Shown piece after piece: positions 57,601 to 64,000 of a stretch of DNA of 64,000 nucleotides. Numbering within the stretch: position 1 is the first letter of the stretch; every line of letters begins with the position of its first letter. The translations under genes were made by a program, and so were the position numbers. Source of the DNA: Phytoseiulus persimilis (lineage: Eukaryota; Arthropoda; Arachnida; Mesostigmata; Phytoseiidae); the NCBI GenBank assembly GCA_037576195.1, contig CM075101.1:32426001-32490000 (forward strand). The letters are read 5' to 3'. The notes below the pieces were generated by a model that did no database searches, was not told the DNA's origin, and saw nothing but the letters and a program-made list of their open reading frames with translations.

Positions 57601-60600
57601 TGATCGATCGAGCGAAGGCACGCTTGTTTCTTCCGGTCGGCTAACGTCATTAGTTATATTGCATTCGGGGTGCGGTCGCTGCCCATGTCAGTTCCGAGGG
57701 CGGAGCAATGCTTCGTCCGTGGAATTTCCGCTCCGAGCCGACTGCAATTTTCGTTTGTCGAATGCTTCCTCGGAGACCGGCGACTCGGCTTGCTTTCGAA
57801 ATTCTGGCTCTGCCCATCGTTCGGACATCCCACAACTCTCCAGAGAACCTCGAGGAGCACTGCACCGCGCCGTTTATGGCTCTCGAGGGAGGAATACGAG
57901 ATGAAGGAATTAGGAGATAGACGCGGATAGATTTTACGGAGCGCTACCGGGCGGAGCGGAGCAATAATATGGAAGGAGTCGGAAAGTTGGTTTCGTCTCC
58001 ACCGGGGGAATCAGCCGGACGCGGGATTTGCGAGGCCAGGAATAGAACGTAACGATCTTCGGGTGGGATGACGTGCCTCCGCTTCAGAGCAGCCGCTTTC
58101 AGGACTCTATCAAATCATACCGTACCGTGTGGAAGTCCGGAGAGAGTCCGCCTCTACTCTAACTCACCCGATTCCGCCTCACCCGTTTTTTGTCTTTCAT
58201 GGACGATCAAAAGTGAAGGCTCCTCCAGAGAAGGCCGAGGGAAAGCGAGCCCGCTGGAGGGAATGGTTTGCGTGACCTGCGTCAGCAAGTCTACAAAAAA
58301 GAAGCTTTTTTGAAGGAACGCCCTCGTGCAGACCGTACGCCTACGGTGCAATCGTTTGTTTTTTGCGGACAGCGATGGAAAAGAGGAAATATAACAAGTG
58401 GATCGAGTCCACTCAGACCGCCATCGTGGGGATCTTGGAGCAGGTTTCTGTGGGCTTTCGTTTCCAGGCTCGGACCAATTGCGCGGTCATACGATCTTGT
58501 TAAGGATCAAGTTTATCAGAGGGGCTTCTCGGTCGACGTCACCGAAAGTGGCATGGTCAGGGCAGTCGGACGCACCTTCAACAGTTTCATTTGATGAATT
58601 GAGGGAATGCTAGGAATGGAGCTATCCGTAGAGATCAAGAACACCGATCGACGGACGAGAGACAACTGCAGTTAGTCGTTTATTCTCTGAGGTATTAGCG
58701 ATCCGGTAATGACATCACGTTCTTGCTCTCCCTGTCAGGGCCTTGTGCAGCAGAAGATGTTGTGCGGAGCTTCGAACTCGCTGCAGGAATGTTCCGCGCC
58801 AGCTACGGTGAATGAAGACGTCACTACCCACCAGGTAATTAGTTCCACCCGACTTTGGCTCTCGATGCCCTCCAATCTTGATTACTGTTTGCTCTGATTC
58901 CGACTTGACCGTTAACTAGAACGCTAGCTTCTCTCTTTCGCAATGTTCCGAGAACATCTCCGGACTTGTACACGTCTCGAGATCGCGCAAACACGGTTCG
59001 CACCTGCGCCCACGCCGTGGTTGAGAGGGAAATGCCAGAGAGTTCTCACTCGCGATACCCCGTTTTCAGGTGGCGTCCTCAAGGAAGAATAAGTTCGAGT
59101 GATAAAAGAATCAAAATTGCTCTTGACCGCTGCAACTCGATTCATTCTAATTATGTTAATGTAAACTGACACACGTTTTTGGCTTATATTCTGAAAATAA
59201 AAAGAGAAAACTTCTAAATTCAAGTTCGCGCATTATTGTTCGCATTACTGTGTGATGTGGAACGAGTTGCGTCGAGAGCTCTCGGCGCGCTATCGCTCCT
59301 TCGGAAAAATAGTGTTGGGTGTTCCCGGTGCTCAGCGGAATTGTTCTTCTGCGGAACGGGGCGGAAGCGGCTGCTTGGCAGTCACCCAAATTTCCCTTCT
59401 AACCTCCAAACAGAACAGAGGGAGAACATTGTACGGCACGATCAAGGAATTCGAAACTTTGATGCTTCAGACCTGCTAGGTGTAGTTCTACAGTGTGAGC
59501 AAAGTTCCACGTCTTTCGATGGGCGTTAAAGGGTGGGAAATTTTCTGACGACGCGTGTGTGAAGCGGTAGAATGCGAGGCAAAGCGAATAAGGTTGCTTG
59601 ATCGGTAACCTGGTCAATCCAGGTCAGGCAAAAACAACCTCGCGCTATGCGGCGGATTCCTGAGAGAGACGAAGCTTCAGTTGCCGAGCGACCGATCGAG
59701 AAGCCGCATATTAAGTGGAGATCGGGAAGATTGCTGGGCAGCGTGTGAGCTCAACACATGAACATCCCAACCACACAACTGATTCAAAACATTCCGAGCT
59801 CCAGGGGGCGAATTTCTCAGGCTCATAGCCGGTCTATTTTCATCATGTTCCCGCTGGTGCACACTATCGATGTAAACTTGTTGCGCTCGCGTTCCAGCGC
59901 AAACCCCACGAATTATCACTTCGCCTGGATATTCTCTGGGATATCAGCACGACATGAAGTCGGCAATTGTGTTTCCCGCTCTTCATCATTGCCTCCGGCT
60001 TTTCGAAATTGATTCAATCTCTGCTTGAAGTCGGGGTCATCGGACTTACCGAGATTCCTCGCTCAATGATCCTAACCGTGTGCTCACAACAAACAACGCA
60101 AACGGAAGTCAACCGAAAATGTGACCGAACTGCTTGAGTCGCGCGCAGCGCATGTGGTCACCATGGCTCCCGTTCCGACCCAGAGCTGCAATCGATCTGT
60201 GCCGACCCCTTATATCTGGCAGGAGCTTCGAGGAGAATGAACAGTTCTCCATCCTCAGGTCGGAGTAATAATCTCTGGTGAGCCGAAGGAATCTCTTGAT
60301 CCGCTGTTTCTCCCGCAATCTACATTCTACCGTACTCCTCGACCGTTTCCTCTCGCTCGCTCCGAGACTGGATTTCATTCTTACAGGAGATAATCCTCTC
60401 TGTAAATGAAACCAGGAGTTCCTGACCTCTGAACCTTGTTTCCGAACCAGTTACCGTTCTCATCCGAGAACAAGGTTAACCGATAGCACCCCTATGAAAA
60501 TCTGAGAGTTTGTCCCGTACTATTGGAAAATTCCTCCCTCTGAGATTCCCGAGTGAGCGGAAGCAGGCTACATCGCTCTCGATTATACGAATGCCCGAAA

Positions 60601-61999
60601 AGGTTTCTAGAGCTTCCCCGGATCAGCGGTGGAGAACGAAACACGAAATCCATGAGAACTCGTCAACAATCGATTCCAATCCGCAGTCAAAAGCTCCGGT
60701 GCGGTCGACTCAATCTACTAGTAGAGCTGGTGGCGTGCGCGACAGTGAGCGAGCGATGACACTCGAAATTGAGGTGAACGGGAGGGAGAACGAGGCCTTG
60801 GCAAGGTGACAAACGATGGTCAGGACAGACGACGGGATGACTTCAGCGTGATACTCCGTCGTCGAACTCAAAACGACAAACCTTCCAGGGGCAATGTATT
60901 GGACTCATCGTCTAAAACTAGAATGAAGCGCAAACCGTATCAGACTACGGTGGTCAAGCGCGTTCGAGAGTGCAACGTACATCTGGGGCGTCCCTCTACT
61001 CGGAATAAGAGACCTTCATAGATCGGGCCTTCGAGTTTCGCAATGCATTCTTGATCCGAATCCTCGGGGTTCGTCAGGGATTCGAGACAGTACAACTAGA
61101 ACTTCAGCTTGACATCACTCTGACACATGCTTCCGTTTCCTGGAGCTGGATTGGAGTCTCGCTGTGCTGGAACGTGATCCACCCAGAAGCAAAGTCTCTG
61201 TTCTTCTCCTTTCATCGAGTATGTGCATAGTGATCGGGAGTGGAAGAGAGATCCCGGCCGGAGGATAATGTGACCGCCTCTCGACCGAGCTCTTTGCCCG
61301 GGATCCGATGGACAGCGGAACGGTCGCGCTCTGAGCTTGATGTCGGGAGATTGAGACCGATCGTCAACGTCTCGCCACAGATGCAGCGACGCTCCCATAC
61401 ACCTGCAACGCAGTAGCCGATGATATTTGTCTGCGCTGCATCGAATGTCCCGTTCAAGAACCTGATCTCTGCGATCAAATACCAGTTCCTGATCTGTGAA
61501 GCCGAAAATTCATCGCTTTCGATATATTCCGAATGTGCAGCCAGCGTGGAGTGACCTCCATCTGTCTAATCGGTCCAGCGGGGAGAGGGGTCGCGGTTAT
61601 CCAAGACAACGGGTCACACTATCGGGGGAGACGGGAGGGTATCTTGGACGAGGCGGCGGGTACAGAGAGTCCTGAGAACAAGGAACCGGGCCCTTGCGTA
61701 TATTTTCCATCATCCGCGTCGGGTTGATGGACAGATGTGTTGTACAGCTCGGAGCCGCCCAATGACGCTGTGAGAGAACGGTCATTGTTGTTAGAGTTTG
61801 ATAGGACATAAACTTGTTGTCGAGCAAAGTGTTTTCCCTTTACGGCTTCTGCAATGCTCAACCTGCCGCAGGAAGCCCGGCAGAATGAGAGAAAATCGAA
61901 TCGGTCGTTAATTCCGACAGATGTTGATTCAGTTTGCAGAATCGTCCGCGCTCGAGCCTGCTATCGAGCCATTATTTCAGTCTCAAGTCTCGTTGCACC
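51682..61999. other. Ten-kilobase stretch without recognised gene
   Basis: ORFs of 100-180 codons on both strands (for example 52734-53033 minus, 55638-56156 minus, 56095-56649 plus) lack domain motifs, and overlapping ORFs in opposite frames are equally long, as expected in GC-balanced non-coding DNA. No transposase, tRNA, rRNA or tandem array was recognised. The last few hundred bases should include the promoter of the AA15 gene. Confidence 0.45.
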
Positions 62000-62899
62000 A
62001 TGAGATGCTGGGAAGTTCCTCTCGGGATACTTCTATTGGCCTTCGTGTCGGGAACGAGAGGCCATGGTCGCCTCTGGGAGCCGCCGTCGAGATCGTCTGC
62101 GTTCAGAAGAGGCTTTCACACGCCGAGGAATTACAACGACCATGAGTGCTTCTGTGGCGGCTACAAGGTAAAGACCGATCCTCTGGAGTCAGCGCATCCG
62201 GCATCCTCCAATGATACTTCACGACGAACGTTCCCAGGTGATGTACGAGCTGAACGGAGGTAAATGTGGAGTGTGCGGCGATCCATGGAACCTCCGCGAA
62301 CCACGGCCCAACGAAGATGGTGGAAAATACGGCACAGGAACGATCGTGCGACGTTACCAAGAGGTTGAGACTTTTCTTCTTCAGTTTCTCTCGGCGGCAA
62401 ATCTCGCCTCGGCAGAGATGCTCGAGATTACGCGTTTTCGAAGTCTCCATAGATTCAAATCTTTCCAGGGTAAACGAATCAAGGTTTCCGTTTTTGTCAC
62501 AACCAATCATCTGGGATACTTCGAGTTCCAGCTCTGTCCAGATCCATCGAATCTCAGAGAGGAATGTTTTCTTAAACACGAATTGAACGTGGATGGCTTG
62601 GGCCAGAGAAAAACGAAAAGACTCTACATAGGATCTGAAGATGGGATGCTATCAATGCATATGCGACTGCCCAAAGGCATCACGTGCAGGAGATGCGTTC
62701 TCCGTTGGCAGTACACAACAGGTACGCTATTGGGACTCCAAGAGTGCATTGCTGTCGATCATAATCTTTCAGTGGGAGCCGGTACATCACGAAACGCCTT
62801 CCAGGTAACTTCTGGGGCAGGTGCAGTAACGGAACAGCTGGAATGGGCTGCGGGAACCAGGAAGTCTACCGGGCGTGTGCTGATATCGCGATTCTCTGA
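62000..62899 (+). CDS. AA15 lytic polysaccharide monooxygenase (chitin/cellulose-active, secreted)
   Basis: Exons 62000-62167, 62238-62363, 62469-62721 and 62805-62899 join in phase to 213 residues. A signal peptide (MRCWEVPLGILLLAFVSGTRG, 21 aa) is followed by HGRLWEPPSRSS, so cleavage leaves the N-terminal histidine needed for the copper brace. The second brace histidine is His112 (TTNHLGYFEF), mature position 91, and the axial tyrosine is Tyr204 (EVYRACADI), mature about 183. These match the His1/His91/Tyr184 pattern known for firebrat AA15. Paired cysteines (CGVCGD, CRRC, GRC..GMGCG) complete the fold. No carbohydrate-binding module or C-terminal extension follows. The enzyme oxidatively cleaves crystalline chitin or cellulose outside the cell; in an arthropod a role in cuticle turnover or digestion is likely. 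Confidence 0.95.
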
Positions 62900-63743
62900 G
62901 TCGGGCCTTTTTCACTCCAATCCGAATCTGTATGGCCTCAATAAAACGCGTCACGACTGATGGTGACTGCAGAACGGGATCCCGAAGCTTTGAAATAAAT
63001 TACGTTCAGAGATTCCCGAGTTACTCCACGGTGCGCTCTCTCGCCCCGGTCGCATATGTATCCTTGGCTTGAATCATGATCAGTTTCTCCACTAGAAGGG
63101 ATGCTTTACGAGAATTGAGGATTCGAGCTTGCTACGAAAAAGTGAGCCCCGCAACGACTACATGGACGCCGGCTGTTCCTTGTGGTTTCACAGAGCACAA
63201 CTCCGGAAAAGAACTCGAGGCTGATTTGGAGCCGGAGGCGATGCAAATCGGATCCATCGAGAAAAAGTGGCCATCATGGAACACGCAACGGCTCGAACGG
63301 CTCGGCGTTCTGTCGTTTATAGCTCAAACCAATATTTGTTTCCCTGGGGCAGCACAAGTAGTTCGAGCTGCCGCGAGTAAATCACTGCCGACAACGTCGA
63401 TCCGAGTGCGCTTTACACGACCCGGTTGTACTTCAACCATAACGAGGTGATCGAAAATAGTTCTGCTGCGGATAGACAAGCTGACATCAAATAGAACCGA
63501 ATATTCTTGGACACGCATCTTCGAGCTCCCGTCAAGGTAGAAACGCCAACGATTGCGTTCTGGCATTCGCGCCAGAAACGATGTCCCGTCCATGGGAGCG
63601 CAGTATGAAGATTGCGGGACGTTTCGTTCAGACCGGGAACAGCAGCGTGGATCCAATTCGAAAACTTCCTAGTCGCCTACGGGCGATGGGAACTCTCTGT
63701 TGTTTCCATGCTCATTGGGGTATGTGGCAACTATACGCAAATA
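62900..63743. other. Intergenic space between AA15 gene and OAT
   Basis: Tail-to-tail interval. The plus-strand ORF at 63076-63450 and minus-strand ORF at 63324-63656 overlap and have no recognisable motif. Confidence 0.45.
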
Positions 63744-63749
63744 TTTATT
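63744..63749 (-). promoter_or_regulatory. AATAAA overlapping the OAT stop codon
   Basis: The end of the coding sequence reads AAA-TAA followed by ATA, so AATAAA shares bases with the stop codon. Whether it is the used poly(A) signal is not known. Confidence 0.35.
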
Positions 63750-63908
63750 TGTAGGAAGCAACAGTTTTTCGTATGATTTCGGTGCATTCCAAGAGCTGGT
63801 CTTTGGTGATTGTTAGTGGAGGTGCAAAACGGATTTTGTCATCGTGGGTAGGCTTCGCCAAGAGCCCATTCTCCTTCAGCCGGAGACATAAATCCCAAGC
63901 GTCGTATC
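63745..63908 (-). CDS. OAT: Ornithine aminotransferase, last exon
   Basis: Partial: 53 codons plus stop after an acceptor (GATTTGCAG, minus strand, ending at 63909). The sequence [49 protein letters not shown] closely follows the C-terminus of animal OAT, including the LAKPTH..IRFAPPL motif of class III aminotransferases. OAT is a PLP-dependent mitochondrial enzyme converting ornithine and 2-oxoglutarate to glutamate semialdehyde and glutamate. Exon start in phase 2 requires an upstream exon beyond the window; 63909-64000 reads as intron. The first Met-initiated reading at 63960 lies in that intron and is not the start. Confidence 0.93.
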
Positions 63909-64000
63909 CTGCAAATCCAATCAGAAGGTTTCTCAGCAATCTCATATCAAGCTCGATCATCCACTCATTCGACGCCCCGCAGCTTCCGTTCGCTACACTC

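Overview
This window is eukaryotic nuclear DNA from an arthropod. Genes are split by short GT-AG introns (mostly 43 to 190 bp), 3' ends carry AATAAA signals, and the protein set is animal: polybromo, Arp10, cyclin B3, TRAPPC4, NUBPL, a NRF-6 type acyltransferase and an AA15 polysaccharide monooxygenase. The roughly balanced base composition, compact loci, NRF-6 family member and AA15 enzyme would fit a chelicerate such as a mesostigmatid/phytoseiid mite. That placement is inference, not shown by the sequence.

Layout. 1-2750 (+): the 3' six exons of polybromo-1. 3453-3767 (-): PET117, a tiny complex IV assembly factor that converges on polybromo. 3929-5149 (-): actin-related protein 10 of dynactin. 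5.48-7.03 kb: a 45-bp minisatellite in two opposite orientations, then a 22-24 bp repeat. 9725-25889 (-): one NRF-6-like acyltransferase gene of 15 exons and 711 residues whose exons join in frame; its first intron is about 12.5 kb. 29.7-34.8 kb: a tandem duplication with two intronless genes (273 and 280 aa) for related secreted proteins of no family I recognise, with a decayed hAT transposase between them. 38702-40068 (+): cyclin B3. 41342-41575: a 234-bp hAT-type MITE with 8-bp target duplications. 43.56-44.38 kb: a long imperfect inverted repeat (foldback). 44892-46740 (+): a cysteine-type phospholipid-hydroperoxide glutathione peroxidase. 47681-50508 (-): HTD2, TRAPPC4 and NUBPL, packed head to tail with 30 and 43 bp between coding regions. 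51-62 kb: mostly no recognisable gene. 62000-62899 (+): an AA15 lytic polysaccharide monooxygenase. 63745-63908 (-): the last exon of ornithine aminotransferase.

Most genes are housekeeping: chromatin remodelling (polybromo), dynein-dynactin transport (Arp10), vesicle tethering (TRAPPC4), mitosis (cyclin B3). PET117, NUBPL, HTD2 and OAT are four separate mitochondrial functions. The accessory content is the secreted-protein pair, the transposon relics, the foldback and the minisatellite. The strongest candidates for something undescribed are the secreted paralogue pair and the operon-like HTD2-TRAPPC4-NUBPL cluster.
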